Translations under genes and position numbers: made by a program
Source of the DNA: Notospermus geniculatus
Lineage: Eukaryota > Nemertea > Pilidiophora > Heteronemertea > Lineidae
Reading direction: 5' to 3'
Assembly: GCA_002633025.1 (NCBI GenBank)
Contig: NMRB01000073.1
Location: forward strand, 49,529-113,528
DNA: 64,000 bases
Notes under the pieces: generated by a model
What the model saw: only the letters and a program-made list of their open reading frames with translations
Database searches by the model: none
What the model was told of the DNA's origin: nothing
Part shown: positions 43,140 through 54,836 of the stretch, one piece after another
How the letters are laid out: each line of letters opens with the position of its first letter
How positions within the stretch are numbered: position 1 is the stretch's first letter

Positions 43140-43500
43140 CAATGTGGTACCGGCAAGGAGGTGCTGATCATCAACCAGGTTAAAACGCAAATGCGCATGC
43201 CTTGCGATTGTTGAACGTCATCAGGCGTTGTGTGTCATTCTGACGTTACAAGAAAATGTGTCATTCACAACCCATGACGTTGATCATTGGCCTGTTGTTT
43301 ATACTAAAATCGTCAACTTTATCAATTAAATTCATCGTGTTCCCACAGAGATTTTTGCTCACAAGCAATAAGATATATTTTAGCAGTTCTGTACTTATTG
43401 ATAGAAAAGTAAAATCAGAAATTGAGTGCAATGTTATAGTTATATTTGGACTAGAAACAGGGTGTGCTATTCAGAATTAATTGGAAAACAACGTTAGCCT
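43140..43500. repeat. dispersed repeat, copy 3 of 3 (copy B)
   Basis: Matches 30405-30780 and 11545-11925. Confidence 0.8.
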
Positions 43501-43804
43501 CACTTTCAGTGACACAGTTGTGACCTGGTTGATAGTCAGCGCCGCGTCGGGGATTAGATGTGCCGGTACCTCAGTGATTTGCTATTTTGTACAGCTGTAC
43601 ACAGCGGCGCAGCAATGCGCAGCAGTCTTCACAACTTTGTGTGCATGCAAATCTATTACATGTATAAGGCAGTCAGTGAAGAATAGGGCATATGCAGTCC
43701 AACAATACACCTGCGTGCATGCACAGTTGCGAAGGCTTCATGAATATGGCCCCTAGTCTCAGCCAATTTGGGCTACCACCAAATAAGACTTTTCAAATAG
43801 TCCG

Positions 43805-43935
43805 AGGGCTGTATGCTGGGGTCGGACTTCAGCCAGACTTTCATTAAAGTCAGACTTTTCTCAATGCTTCAAGCATAGAGGAAGTCTAACTTCAGCTATA
43901 CTTTAGGCTAAAGTTCGATCTGAGCATACGGTCCT
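43805..43935. mobile_element. foldback MITE, AGGGCTGTATGCTGGGG ends (copy B)
   Basis: Counterpart of 31094-31224; it lies directly before the B-only palindrome. Confidence 0.8.
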
Positions 43936-44063
43936 GGGCCGACTGCACAGAAAGTCCGATAGTGCTACCGGCGCCTATCGGCAGTTAGTAATAACGCATT
44001 TCCCATTAATTAAACCACCGATAGGCACCAAAAGCATTATCGGACTTTCTGTGTGGTCGGTTC
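43936..44063. mobile_element. palindromic MITE, GGGCCGACTGCACAGAAAG ends (B only)
   Basis: 128 bp with GCACAGAAAGTCCGATAGTG and ATTATCGGACTTTCTGTGTG arms, and inner GCGCCTATCGG / CCGATAGGCACC. It occupies the slot held by an unrelated palindrome in copy A (31228-31367). Confidence 0.9.
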
Positions 44064-44663
44064 TGAGCGTTATTCGTCTGTGTGCGCCTAGCTTTAGTGA
44101 TTATTGCTGTTTCTGTCTCTTGTTCTTAGGTTTCTGTTGTGGGGTTCAATGGCTGTGTGTTTGTCTGGTGATCAGTTACTTAACTATTGATGGATGATTT
44201 TAAAATTGGAAAGCACAGGGTCTAAAGTTTTGTCTGATATGTTCGTGTGAGTGTTATTTTTTTGAGTTCGCTTCTGTAAATTGCTAGAATTAGAGGATGG
44301 TATTAAATATCATGACTGTTCAATTTATATTGTGATTTTTCTCGGAACATTGAAATATTATCGCATTTGTGCCAGTGCTTTGTAAACACCAGTTAAAGTT
44401 GAACCAATATGTTGGATGAGGGAGGCATTACTTTAGTATAAGAATCATGGTATCACAAAACGATATTATTTATTTTGATGATCTGGTCAGACCCGTTATC
44501 ATTGGATAAAACCTTAGGATCTTTTATCCTATTTGACCAATGAGATTGAATACTCGCTGTCTTTTAATGGAAAGAAGACGATTACATGTAGGTGCCCAGG
44601 AAAATCCAAAGAAGAAAATGGTTAATTATCGTTATTGTCAGTAGATGACCGTCTGTTCTCAGT

Positions 44664-45149
44664 AGTGTCGAAACCGTTATAACGATTCGGCTTTGAACAA
44701 AAACTCACTTGTAACGTGTGATTTCGCAGTTTTTCGTACCGGGCAAGCCGTAAGCTGGGACATGTATCCAGCTAAGGCCCCGATTACATAGAAGTATACG
44801 GTATACAAAAACGCCGGTTAACAAAGGCTTCACAAAGGATTCGCAACCGTGAAGCCATTGTTAACCGGCGTTTTCGTATACCGTATAGTTCTATGTAATC
44901 GGGGCCTTATGGCTTGCAAACCGTTGGGTGTCCCCTTCTGGCGGGCAGTTATCACTAACGCTCCTGAACCTTGGTTGTATTTAGCAGCTTTCTTTACCGG
45001 GAACGATCCACGGAAAACGGTCCGAAAATGATTTTAATTGAGTTGTGAACACGGCTGTTGTAAAAATCAGGAAATGCAAATAACGAAACTCCGGTATAAC
45101 GAAAAAAAATTCTAGTCCCCTGAGATTCGTTATAACAGGGTTCGACTAT
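44664..45149 (+). pseudogene. pogo/Tigger-like element remnant (copy B, deleted)
   Basis: Counterpart of 31973-32861, lacking about 400 bp of the interior. The 44775-44907 MITE is retained. TA is seen at both ends. Confidence 0.65.
44775..44907. mobile_element. palindromic MITE, GGCCCCGATTACATAGAAG family (copy B)
   Basis: Near-identical to 32477-32609, with ends GGCCCCG and CGGGGCC. Confidence 0.88.
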
Positions 45150-45201
45150 ACCAAGAGACATGACAGAAGGCTTTGATGGACCCAACTGAAGTGAACTAAG
45201 C

Positions 45202-45306
45202 AGGCCTTGTCTTCTGAGGCGAGTGAAAAACTGCTCACCTGAGAACAATAGAAAGCTCTATTTTTCTCAGGCGAGCAGTTTTTCACTCGCCTCAAAAACG
45301 AGGCCT
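45202..45306. mobile_element. palindromic MITE, GCGAGC arms (copy B)
   Basis: Counterpart of 32915-33022. It keeps AACTGCTCACCTGAGAAC and CTCAGGCGAGCAGTTTTTCA as inverted arms. Confidence 0.8.
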
Positions 45307-45371
45307 GATACTAAGCCCCATGGTCATATTCATAAAGGGTGCAACCACGTGTAACTTGGGCAAAGACATAA

Positions 45372-45776
45372 AGGGCCAAATTTACAAAGGGTGTTTAGCT
45401 TCAACACGCATGTAAGTTCATAGTTATTCAGGTTAAAGGCCTAGAAAACCATTGTTTTGCTACCTTGTACGCGGCTTGATCGGCAGCGTTTACCCGCAGG
45501 ATAATCACCCGAAGTTAACTTTCCTGTGTCTAGCTCAAGGAGGACAAAAGAAAAATTTGAACAACCTACAGGTCTTGTTTAGAGTCATTCAACTCTTTTC
45601 TTTGATCCTCGTGCACGTAAACGCAGGAATGTTATCCGCGTGTGATTATCCTGTGGGTAAACGCTGCCGATCAAGCAGCGTACAAGGTAGCAAAACAATG
45701 GTTTTCTAGGCCCTTTACCTGAATAGCTATGAATTTACACGCGTGTTGACGTAATCGCGCTTCGTAAATACGGCCC
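45372..45776. mobile_element. palindromic element, GGGCC...TTTACAAAG ends (copy B)
   Basis: Counterpart of 33097-33500 with the same ~140-bp arms. Confidence 0.85.
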
Positions 45777-46192
45777 AGAAAGTTCCTATACAATGGCTAA
45801 AGTTGTATGTAGTTAAATCTTAATGCTGTGTTCCCACTATCACGAATCACGCACGATTGAAATCGTGGTCTTAATGGTGGAGTAATCATGGCTGGTCCTA
45901 TCAGATCCTGAGGTCAGTCATGGCAATCGTATTTATCGTAGAAAAGTTTTGGACGGTTCAAAAAATTTCTCATTCTGGTACACGTGGGACTAACAATGAA
46001 AATCAGTTGTGTCTGTCGTCCAGTATTGTGTGATGGCCAAAAAGCACTGAGCTGATAAAAATGTTCTTAAATTTGTTGAAAAACCATTGCTCTTTTGTTG
46101 AATGAAAATGGCTTGTCAACACATTTTTCCATTGGCTGCTTTTGAGCCAATCACATGATAATGGACGGCAGGTGGTACCAGTTTCAATATTA

Positions 46193-46604
46193 GTGAGTTT
46201 TTGCAAACCTGACAAAATACGAAGTACAAAATACGAATTTCTACTTCATTTCCATGATGTAATGTACATGTATTTCTGGAGATGGTTGGTACCATAAAAT
46301 ATCCCTGCTACCAGATCGTCTTTTAACATATCGTTTAAGACTGAGAGAGTTTTGGTGCACCTTAAATTTAAAAAAATTTCCACTTCGTAGCTACGAAGTG
46401 GAAATGAAAGATAAATTTCCAAGTGTAATATACACCGTAACTCTATCGGCCTTGTATCATACCTATGCTAAAAGACGCACTTTGCAGCAGGCGATATTTG
46501 TAGCATCAATCATCTCCAGAAATAAATTTAGGTCCTTGAAGTGAAGTCCAATTTCGTATTTCCGTACCGGTACTTCATTTTTCGTCAGGTTTGCGAAAAC
46601 TCAC
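46193..46604. mobile_element. foldback element, TTTGCGAAAACTCAC family (copy B)
   Basis: Counterpart of 33931-34287, with a few extra bases including an inverted CCACTTCGTAGCTACGAAGTGG-type core near 46380. Confidence 0.82.
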
Positions 46605-46739
46605 TATTATTTACCGGTAGTTGTATTGCCGAGATGCCGGAACCAATCTATGTGAAATGCTTTTACCTCAGAGCCTTGTACATTTGCTCATGCATTTCTG
46701 TACATAACAGAGACTTCAGTCTGACCTAAGGTCTGTTCT

Positions 46740-46995
46740 GGAAATTGGTTGAACGATTTTTTGGTCACAATAGATGGAGAGTTTTAGTACCAAATTTTAG
46801 GCGTCAGTATAAACCATTTGGCAATCTTGAAATTGGTTAAAAGATTTTTTGGTCACAATAGATGGAGAGTTTTAGTTCCAAATTTTAGGCGTCAGTATAA
46901 ACCATTTGGCAATCTTGAAATTGGTTGAAAGATTTTTTGGTCACAATAGATGGAGAGTTTTAGTACCAAATTTTAGGCGTCAGTAACCATTTGGC
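46740..46995 (+). repeat. ~95-bp tandem repeat, 3 units (copy B)
   Basis: Counterpart of 34432-34692 with the same unit order. Confidence 0.9.
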
Positions 46996-47322
46996 ATTAG
47001 AATGCCTGTTGAAACTGGCCAGTGAGAGAAACATGTACATTCGCATTTATAGACAAGAATTTTTCGAATATTCCAATTTACTAGGATTGCTCTTAATGTG
47101 CTTCCTATAGTGAGTCATAGCATTCAAATCTTTACATCAGAAATATTTTACCTAAATGTGCTTTAATGTACTCAAAACAAAATGTACATACTTACAATAA
47201 TTTCTTATGAAGATATCAAGTTACCGGTAAGCAAGATGAATCAATGGTCCATACCGTAAGATGTTTTCCTTATACAGGGTGTTGAAAATATTGTGCTATA
47301 AAATGGCATTGGTAAAATATAT

Positions 47323-47532
47323 ATGGAATTCCAACATCACGATTTACTGCTTTTTGTAACGCTTTGTGAATATTCTGTTTCAAAATCATTTCTTTGGACA
47401 TTTTTGTCCGTTGTTGTCAATGCACTGCCATTTGTATCCTTGTACAGTCTGTGCTTACACCGTATGATTATACTTTTACTATGTGTATGTATTCTTTTAA
47501 TGATATGTATACCTAACAGTGCTGCCATATGA
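47323..47532 (+). CDS. 69-codon ORF identical in both duplicates (copy B), uncertain
   Basis: Base-for-base identical to 35019-35228, including the surrounding ~60 bases on each side. Apolar C-terminal half. No recognised homologue, so coding is unproven. Confidence 0.2.
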   Translation: MEFQHHDLLLFVTLCEYSVSKSFLWTFLSVVVNALPFVSLYSLCLHRMIILLLCVCILLMICIPNSAAI

Positions 47533-47589
47533 ATTACTCGCAAAGTGTACAGTGTGTGACAGAAAAATGTCTATTTCCAGAAAGTGCGA

Positions 47590-47895
47590 ATATCCAACAT
47601 AAAGCACAAAAACCGACACACAAAATGATAGTAAACATAAAGTCGTCTCGGAATTTTGCAAACTTTCGACCCCAACTGGGGTCTTCCTCAGGCACTTTCT
47701 AGTACAGATCCCAGAAGTGACTCACTTCTGGGTGATCAGAAAATCACCCAGAAGTGAATCACTTTCACTTCTGGGATCTCTACTAGAAAGTGAGTTCAGT
47801 TCTGGGATTCCTAGGCCTACTAGAAAGTGCCTGAGGAAGACCCCGGTTGGGGGCAAAAATTTGCGAAATTCCGAGATGACTTTACGTTTACTGTC
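47590..47895. mobile_element. foldback element, ACCCCAAC family (copy B)
   Basis: Counterpart of 35290-35565 with an extra ~40-base piece (AGAAAGTGAGTTCAGTTCTG) in the right arm, so the arms are no longer equal. Confidence 0.78.
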
Positions 47896-47990
47896 ATCCA
47901 GAAAGTGCGATATGTGAAATTTTCCATGGCTGGGTTTTGCATCAATAGATTTACTGCTTTTATCTTGGTGGTGAACTCTTTCAGGACCAG

Positions 47991-48097
47991 GGCCCTGTTT
48001 CATGAAGAACTTTAAGCTAATGGTACCTTTAACCAAGTGGAAAATGCATTAAGCTGATGGTACCATTAGCTAAAAGTCACTTTATGAAACGGGCCCC
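47991..48097. mobile_element. palindromic MITE, GGGCCCTGTTTCATGAAG (B only)
   Basis: Ends GGGCCCTGTTTCATGAAG / TTTATGAAACGGGCCC; arms AAGCTAATGGTACC. Same family as 376-483. Copy A reads straight through (GACCAGGCATTTTAGC near 35645). Confidence 0.9.
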
Positions 48098-48848
48098 TGG
48101 CATTTTAGCATGTTTAGATATCAAAATCTTTGAATTTTCATGAAAACCACAACCTTGTCGCAAAACATTGGTAAACAACATCTTGCACCACGTGTGATTG
48201 ACGAGACAAACTGACATTATACAGTGATCGCCGAGCTTTGTCCTACTTCCAGAAAACTGAGTCCTATTTTCTTGGCGTTATAGCAGCCTTCCCTGAACCA
48301 CATTACCCTTACCTTAACCTCTTCAGTGTTGAGCACGTTATGTCACCCAAGTACTGGGGCAATTCAAATCTGCACCAAACTACTCCACCACCATCTATCA
48401 ATCAACATTGGTACTAAAAATTTGCATCTAGAAATGTCAGAGAATCATCCTGGGGAAAAGTTTTTTCGGTATACATTTGACGAATCGCACTTTTAATAGT
48501 TGAACTTGGAAATGATCAAACTGCATACACGAATGTTATACCACAGGTGTAAAGTTGACGAGCAAAGTTTGTACCATGCAAAGGGACTAGGCCTATATGT
48601 ATTACATTTCCTGTGTCATGTATTACACAAACCCACTTATTTCTTGATCGTTGTGGTATTGTCAGCTCCCGAGGTCAGTTCAGTGTGATTCACCAAATGT
48701 ATATGTGTGGCGGTCTAGGAAAACCCTTCCAAAGTCACTGTATGATCAACAAGGGCTGTCAGATTGCCTGTGCATTGATCTGCTACTGCCTGTTACGTAG
48801 TACATTCCAGCTACATGTATCGAAATGTGCGGGTTCACCAAGGCCTTT

Positions 48849-48986
48849 AAGGCTTCCTTTACGTAGAAGTACATGTATACGGTAAACAAATGCCGGTTAA
48901 CAAAGGCTTCCAGAGGATTCACAACCGTGAAGCCATTGTTATCCAGCGTTTTCATATACCGTATACTTCTATGTAAAGGAAGCCTT
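48849..48986. mobile_element. palindromic MITE, AAGGCTTCCTTTACGTAGAAG (B only)
   Basis: Core GGTTAACAAAGGCTTCC / GTGAAGCCATTGTTATCC with GTATACGGTAAAC arms. It is nested between inverted GTGGCGGTCTAGGAAAACCC-like arms at 48708-48728 and 49015-49040. Confidence 0.85.
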
Positions 48987-49343
48987 ACACTTTCCTCAAA
49001 CACAACATCCAACAGGTTTTCCTAGACCACGTCACATATGGAATAAACTTTAATCAGGGGTTCTTGGCGCTTGTTCCCTATGTCACCGTAGGCAGCACTA
49101 AGAACCACTGATTACCTCAGGATGGCAGAGATTTCACTTCTAGTCTTTAGACATATGTAGATGGTGGTCAGGAAGTATTTTGACCCGACTGTAACGCACT
49201 GAATGGGTTGAAAGTGTCACTGGTCATGCAAGTGGATATTGGCACTATAAATACTTAACCTGAATGATTCATTGATAGGCCCTGGTCAGTGTGGACCCGG
49301 TCAGTGCGGACCCAGAAATTATGTTTGTCGCATCATCTCTTTA

Positions 49344-49475
49344 AAGCTGCGTTTACCGGACACCTGGAATGCAGAATGCGGAAGCGGTATATGCCATGCA
49401 TTTTCGCATACAACATTTTGCTTCCGCATCCCGTATACCGCATTCCAGATGTCTGGTAAACGCAGCTTTAAATGA
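49344..49475. mobile_element. palindromic MITE, AAAGCTGCGTTTACCGGAC family (copy B)
   Basis: Counterpart of 36637-36758. Confidence 0.88.
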
Positions 49476-49975
49476 GCTATCCTTGACTTGTTGAACTATT
49501 GATGCAAGGTTTTGTCACTTTCTCTGAGTTGCTTGTCCGAGTCATTTATTCTGGCACTCACTGTACTGGTTACTGGTACATGTACATTCTTTCCAAAACC
49601 AGTTAACTCTTGCTCTTACCTTGTTCTTGGGAAGATGGTTTAAAAATGAATTGTTTTTGTGTGAAGCAGATCAGCAAACTTAGTGCCATGAAGTCACTAA
49701 GTGGTAGCATCATTGTAAACTTGAGCAAAGTCCTGCAACATCTAAGCGCGACCCGATGGAATGCGGAAGTTAGACAATATTAGTTGGATTTTCCACGGAC
49801 CTTTAATCACACGCAACTCTTGAATAACCGATCAACAACACGATTAGATTATACAGACTTTAGTGGTGCCCAATAGTGTGCAACAGATCGTCACCGGTTA
49901 CGCAGGTCGAATGCGTAATTGAAAACCGCAAATTCCTGTCTCATTTCCTGACTTTGCATTCCATTGGGTCGCGCA

Positions 49976-50134
49976 TAAGCCTAGTTCACACTGCAGGCGC
50001 GGTGCGATCGGAACAAAGGATTACAGTATTCTTTCCGCATCGCAAGTGTGAACAGCTATATGCTTAATAGTGGAAACAATCAGGCGCGAATCGTGCCGCG
50101 TCGCACCGCGCCTGCAGTGTGAGAACAAGGCTTT
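49976..50134. mobile_element. palindromic MITE, TTCACACTGCAGGCGCGG (copy B)
   Basis: Counterpart of 37267-37403 with longer GCGAATCGTGCCGCG-type arm sequence. Confidence 0.85.
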
Positions 50135-50727
50135 AGATGTTGCCGGACTTGAGCGTCATTGTAAACTTGAGTAGGCTATCCTCCAGCCACCACCAAAACC
50201 AATGTCACAATCATTGTAATTTCCCCAGCCCTATTTTGTCTAGTCTGATTGAAGCTGTCAGATAATGATTCTGCCTAAGGCTAGCTTTCTTTCCATTAAA
50301 GCCGTTTTCGTCTCCCGCCGAAAAAGTCGACCCAGTGCATTCATTATAGAGACATTCTCATGCGCCAAAATAATATACAAATATCGGTATACTAGATCGA
50401 CTTTTCGTGCTAAATCACTCAAATGGAAAGCTAGCCTCAGTCAAAGGCAATTCACCTAAATTTTGTTAAAGGAGCACGGTATTGGATCTCAAATGCGTTA
50501 TTTGACTGCCGATGTAGGAGCCACCTAGCAGCAGTAAGATGAACTACAAAAATGCACTACAAAATGTATGTAGTAAATCGGGTCAATTCGCCGACAACGT
50601 AGTTAGTTCCTGGGTTGGAGAGTGGCGCGGTGTCGTCAGCTGTCGAGAGAAGGTGGCAATACCGTGGTCCTGTAAATGTGGATTTACCATTGTGTTGGAT
50701 GATGAGAGCACTGTCTTCATGTTATAC

Positions 50728-50929
50728 ATGTACTGTAAACCGTGAAATTTTCATGTGCGTTTTATTTTCACGGTCATGGGCCGAAATGCGAATTTAAACA
50801 GCGCGAAAATATAAACCCTAATGCATTTTCCATTTAATTATGAAGGTAAACGCGGAAATTAGTCTTCGCGGTTTTTAAAAATGATAAACTTCTAGCGTCG
50901 CGAAAATTTCACGGTTTACAGCACCGGGG
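50728..50929. mobile_element. foldback MITE, CTGTAAACCGTGAAATTTTC (B only, TAC duplication)
   Basis: Left arm CTGTAAACCGTGAAATTTTC, right arm GAAAATTTCACGGTTTACAG. TAC flanks the insert (50725-50727 and 50930-50932). Copy A has GTTATACTTGGCCC uninterrupted near 37940. Confidence 0.9.
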
Positions 50930-51304
50930 TACTTGGTCCACTGGACGTGTGCTTTTTAGAGACAAACATAAAATGTACGTTTGAGGACAGGATGGAGTAA
51001 TAAAATAATGTGCTTCACCTCAAACTGGTCCACCTCTCAGAACAAGTTCAGAAGTGACCAGTTCACTTGTCACTGATTAAGTAATGGAAGTTGAGAAAAC
51101 TGGCCGAGCTGGTACTGAATATTTTGACAAGTGGGTCAATTCAAATTGCAGTGTTGGTCGAGTGGAAAAATCACGACTAAGTATACATGTTTATGACTAT
51201 AGTATCAGACTAAAGACTTAACCATTTATGGTAAGATTGTTTTACATTTCTCAAAGAAAGAAATTGGTCCACAGTATTTAACAGACTGATCATGGGAGGC
51301 TGTG

Positions 51305-52111
51305 TGGCAAGCCGATTGTCCATTCCGGCCTAAACCATGGTTTTCGATTCTTAAACCATGGTTTACGAACCTATTCCATGGTTAGGGTCCTAAATTACAG
51401 TTTAGACACCGTAAACCATGGTTTAGAGCAAAATGTCCATTTTGGCACAGAAACTCCAGTTTCTTTATAGCCCCAAACCATAGTTTACGGAGCCTAAACC
51501 ATAGTTTACAGAAAATGATGTCAATTCAAATGACAGAATGTGGCGAATTGCAGTTCCGAAGCCTAAACTGTTGTTTTCAGTAAACTTGGATTTACTGCAT
51601 ACAACAGTTTAGGAATCCTAAACCATGGTTTGGAGCAAGCTCTGGTTTATGGTCCCTAAACCATAGTTGAGAGTAAACCATGGTTTAGGAAATCAAACCT
51701 GTGGTTTAGGGAGCCTAAACTGTAGTTTACTCTAAACCGTAGTTTACCATAAACCGTAGTTTATGCCCGGAATGGACAAAAGGCACTCTCAGAATGGACA
51801 TTTTGCAGGAAACCATAGTTTAGGGACCATAAGTTTACTGAAAACAGAGAATGTTGTAAACCACCATTTGTGATTCGTAAACCATGTTTTAGGCTAAGCC
51901 GTAGTTTATAACCCGTATACAATGGTTTACTCGAAACCATGGTTTACGATCCTAAACTATGGTTTAGACATGCCGAAATAGACGTTTTGCTCTAAACCAT
52001 GGTTTACTGTGCCTAAACTGTAGTTTAGGACCGTAAACCATAGGGTCCTTAACCATGGTTTAGGGATTGTAAACCATGGTTTAGGCGGGAATGGACAATT
52101 GGCTTGCCATA
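51305..52111. mobile_element. 0.8-kb element built of AAACCATGGTTT palindromes (B only)
   Basis: Ends TGGCAAGCCGATTGTCCATT and the inverse of AATGGACAATTGGCTTGCCA. GCTGTG flanks it (51299-51304 and 52112-52117). Inside are eight exact AAACCATGGTTT and a dozen or more variants of TAAACYRTRGTTTA, at irregular spacing. Internal GGAATGGACAAAAGGC at about 51769 echoes the terminal repeat. No ORF of note. Confidence 0.9.
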
Positions 52112-52498
52112 GCTGTGGTACGCCACAACAGCTGGTCAGTATTATGTACTGGTATGACACAGCACTGACCTCTTAAATCAGCTTAAACAGAGAGTGTCTG
52201 TACTTGTTTGCAAGACTTTGTAATTGTATTCTAATACTTTGATATACTTACCTTTTAGCTTCCATTACACTGTTGACCATGGGACATCTAAAAAATCTAC
52301 TTCTTTGCAGCTAGTCTTAAAGCACTGCAGATCAAATAGACGTGGTCATTTTTGGGGCAGATAATGCAGCAATTATATACAATGATGTACTGCTTATGTA
52401 GTAACATCAAAGTACGTATTAGGCAAGCATTTTGGGTGACCTAATCATGAGGCTATAGTATAAGACCTCCACCTGCATTGTCCTAATATTTTGAATAC

Positions 52499-52668
52499 CA
52501 AGTGTGAAAGGAAAGAATGTCCCCAGGAAAAACTGTCCCAGGAACAAAAGATACTATTGTTACATTCTAATCTCTGGTGATTGGTTTCTTAGCCATGCAC
52601 CTTAATCTATCATTGAACAATAGAAGCGGACACTTTTTACAGGGGAACATTCTTTACTGTTACACCTG
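52499..52668. mobile_element. foldback MITE, CAAGTGTGAAAGGAAAGAATG (B only)
   Basis: The left GTGTGAAAGGAAAGAATGTC matches the inverse of AACATTCTTTACTGTTACAC on the right. TAC flanks the insert (52496-52498 and 52669-52671). Copy A reads TTGAATACTGTAAAATTC. Confidence 0.85.
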
Positions 52669-53116
52669 TACTGTAAAATTCAATACAATGGATCTGTAAC
52701 CAGTGGGCAACAGAGTCCATGAACTTAATTACAGCTGTACCTCACTCACAAGGTGATGTTGGGGAAGTTTGGCCTTGTTTGAGGAAGAGACTAGGGAGCA
52801 AGGGAACTTCTCAACACACCATTGGTTTACAAACAAACAGGAAACTTGAGTGCCATGGACCTTGAGTAAGCTAGCAAATATGGTGACTTCCCATTTGGCC
52901 AAATTCCCATTTCGCCAAATCCCGTTTCGCCAAAAATTTTCTTGACACCCCCTGTGTTCTTTCAAAATGAATCGTTCGAAATATTAATAATTTTTGAAGC
53001 AGGGTTAGAAGTCTAACAAATTAATCATTCCAAAGAAGACTGATGTTATTTTCTAGGTAAATTCTTCAACGATAACGATTGCTTTTAATTTCAATTTTCT
53101 TGTATTTCTGATATGC

Positions 53117-53223
53117 CTTGGGTTACACCCCTCTAGCAGTGTTTGCTCCCTTCATATATCTGCACTGACATAAGCGCAGATATAGTCGAGGGAACAAACA
53201 CTGCTAGAGTTGTGTAACCTTGG
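53117..53223. mobile_element. nested palindrome, CTCTAGCAGTGTTTGCTCCC arms
   Basis: CTCTAGCAGTGTTTGCTCCC and GGGAACAAACACTGCTAGAG are inverse, with outer TTGGGTTACAC / GTGTAACCTTGG. Confidence 0.88.
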
Positions 53224-53628
53224 GTGTGGCACATTACACCCGTCCTTTTTGAAGGTGGAGACATAGGCCCCATCCCTTCCAAATCGTGAGTGAAACAGTT
53301 TGATAAGCAAGGGCCTTATCCTAACCCTAACCCTCTATTTTGAAGTATTTTGCGTTGGATCGGTCCATTAGATTAGGGGTTATAGCCTGAATAACAAATT
53401 TGGCAAAATGGGAATTTGGCAAAACGGGAATTTGGCGAAATGGCAATTTGGCCAAATGGGAATTTGGCGAAATGGGAATTTGGCAAATTGGGAATTTGGC
53501 GAAATGGGAATTTGGCGAATTGGGAATTTGGCGAAATGGGAATTTGGCAAAATGGGATTTGGCGAAATGGAACTTTTTTTGGCGAACTGGGAATTTGGCG
53601 AAATGCAATTTGGCGAAATGGGAATGAA

Positions 53629-53644
53629 NNNNNNNNNNNNNNNN
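53629..53644. other. assembly gap (16 Ns)
   Basis: The gap follows directly after the 16-bp repeat array, so repeat length here is not known. Confidence 1.
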
Positions 53645-53835
53645 CTGTGATCTGAGCATGTCAGAGAAAATATTTGTAGACCAGGAAATTAGGACATTTG
53701 GAAAAAGTCTTTGCCATTGACCATGAATAATGTTTAATCTGGAATGATCAGGTGCCCCGTTCTGTATCTCTGGATCCGCCCTTGTGTAGCAATTTTCTTT
53801 GTCAGAGAGGTCTTGCACAATACGGAGTCTTGCTT

Positions 53836-54258
53836 GAGTACCAAGTATCACATGAGTACCAAGTCTCACATGAGTACCAAGGCTCACATGAGTACCAAGT
53901 CTCACATGAGTACCAAGTCTTACATGAGTGCCATCTCTCACATGAGTACCATCTCTCACACGAGTACCATGTCTCACATGAGTGCCATGTCTCACATGAG
54001 TGCCATGTCTCACATGAGTGCCATGTCTCACATGAGTGCCATGTCTCAAATCAGTGTCATGTCTCACACGAGTACCATGACTCACACGAGTGCCATGTCT
54101 CACATGAGTACAATGTCTCACATGAGTGCCATGTCTCACATGAGTGCCAAGTCTCACATGAGTACCATCTCTCACATGAGTGCCAAGTCTCACATGAGTA
54201 CCAAGTCTCACATGAATACCAAGTCTCACATGAGTACCAAGTCTCACAGAGTACCTAC
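53836..54258 (+). repeat. 18-bp minisatellite, ~24 units (copy B)
   Basis: Same unit as 39558-39917 with a different unit count and variant order. It produces 206- and 214-codon ORFs in two plus frames and a long minus ORF. Confidence 0.93.
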
Positions 54259-54711
54259 GTATACCTGCATGATACTAGCAAGTGCAAGAAATTTGCCTTG
54301 TGTTGTGGGTTTTACTGTGCCTGGCAAAGGCTTGGTCCTTGGACCATTTTACTGGTGGACATAGCTTACTGCAGGAAAATACATTCGATAGGCTGAAATT
54401 GTTGTGGCTATGGTTGGACAACCCTAAACTCCTCCTGCCACCCACTATGTCCGTGGGTCTATAGGCCTATCTATAGCCAACTACATGTAAACACTAGGGA
54501 TGAGTTTACGACTACTCAAACTCAAATTATGTAGGTTTATTTTATTTTCTCGACCAGCAAATTCCATGAAATTAAATGCATGTCTTCAAGGTGCCTAATG
54601 AAATGGATAGGCCACCGCCAACTACACAGTAATTTGTGATTTCTCCAAAACGCAAAATTTAATGCCAGCAGTTAGAAATTGTACATGTATCACAGTCCCC
54701 TTCTATCATTG

Positions 54712-54836
54712 AGTCATATGAATAAAGACAAGTACATGTAAATGCTTTTACTTGAATTTTGCAATACAAATGCACTAGGCAATGCTGTACAAATCTGAAG
54801 TAAGAGCATTTGCTAGTCTTTATTCACATGACCCCA
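54712..54836. mobile_element. palindromic MITE, GAATAAAGACAAGTA (copy B)
   Basis: Counterpart of 40381-40500. Confidence 0.8.

Larger units (their letters stand above)
52885..53645. mobile_element. element with TTTGGCGAAATGGGAA repeats at its ends (B only)
   Basis: The left end has CCCATTTCGCCAAAT-type repeats in inverse orientation (52890-52931). The right end has about 14 tandem 16-bp units (53398-53628) and then 16 Ns. The interior holds a nested palindrome (53117-53223). Copy A lacks all of it. Repeated ORF-like frames here are repeat products. Confidence 0.82.

Noticed and set aside
53396-53628. CRISPR-like array of short repeats
   Set aside because: The units are contiguous 16-bp tandem repeats without spacers, and the DNA is animal.
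53327-54247. 306-codon minus-strand ORF as a gene
   Set aside because: It runs through the 18-bp and 16-bp minisatellites and through the run of Ns.
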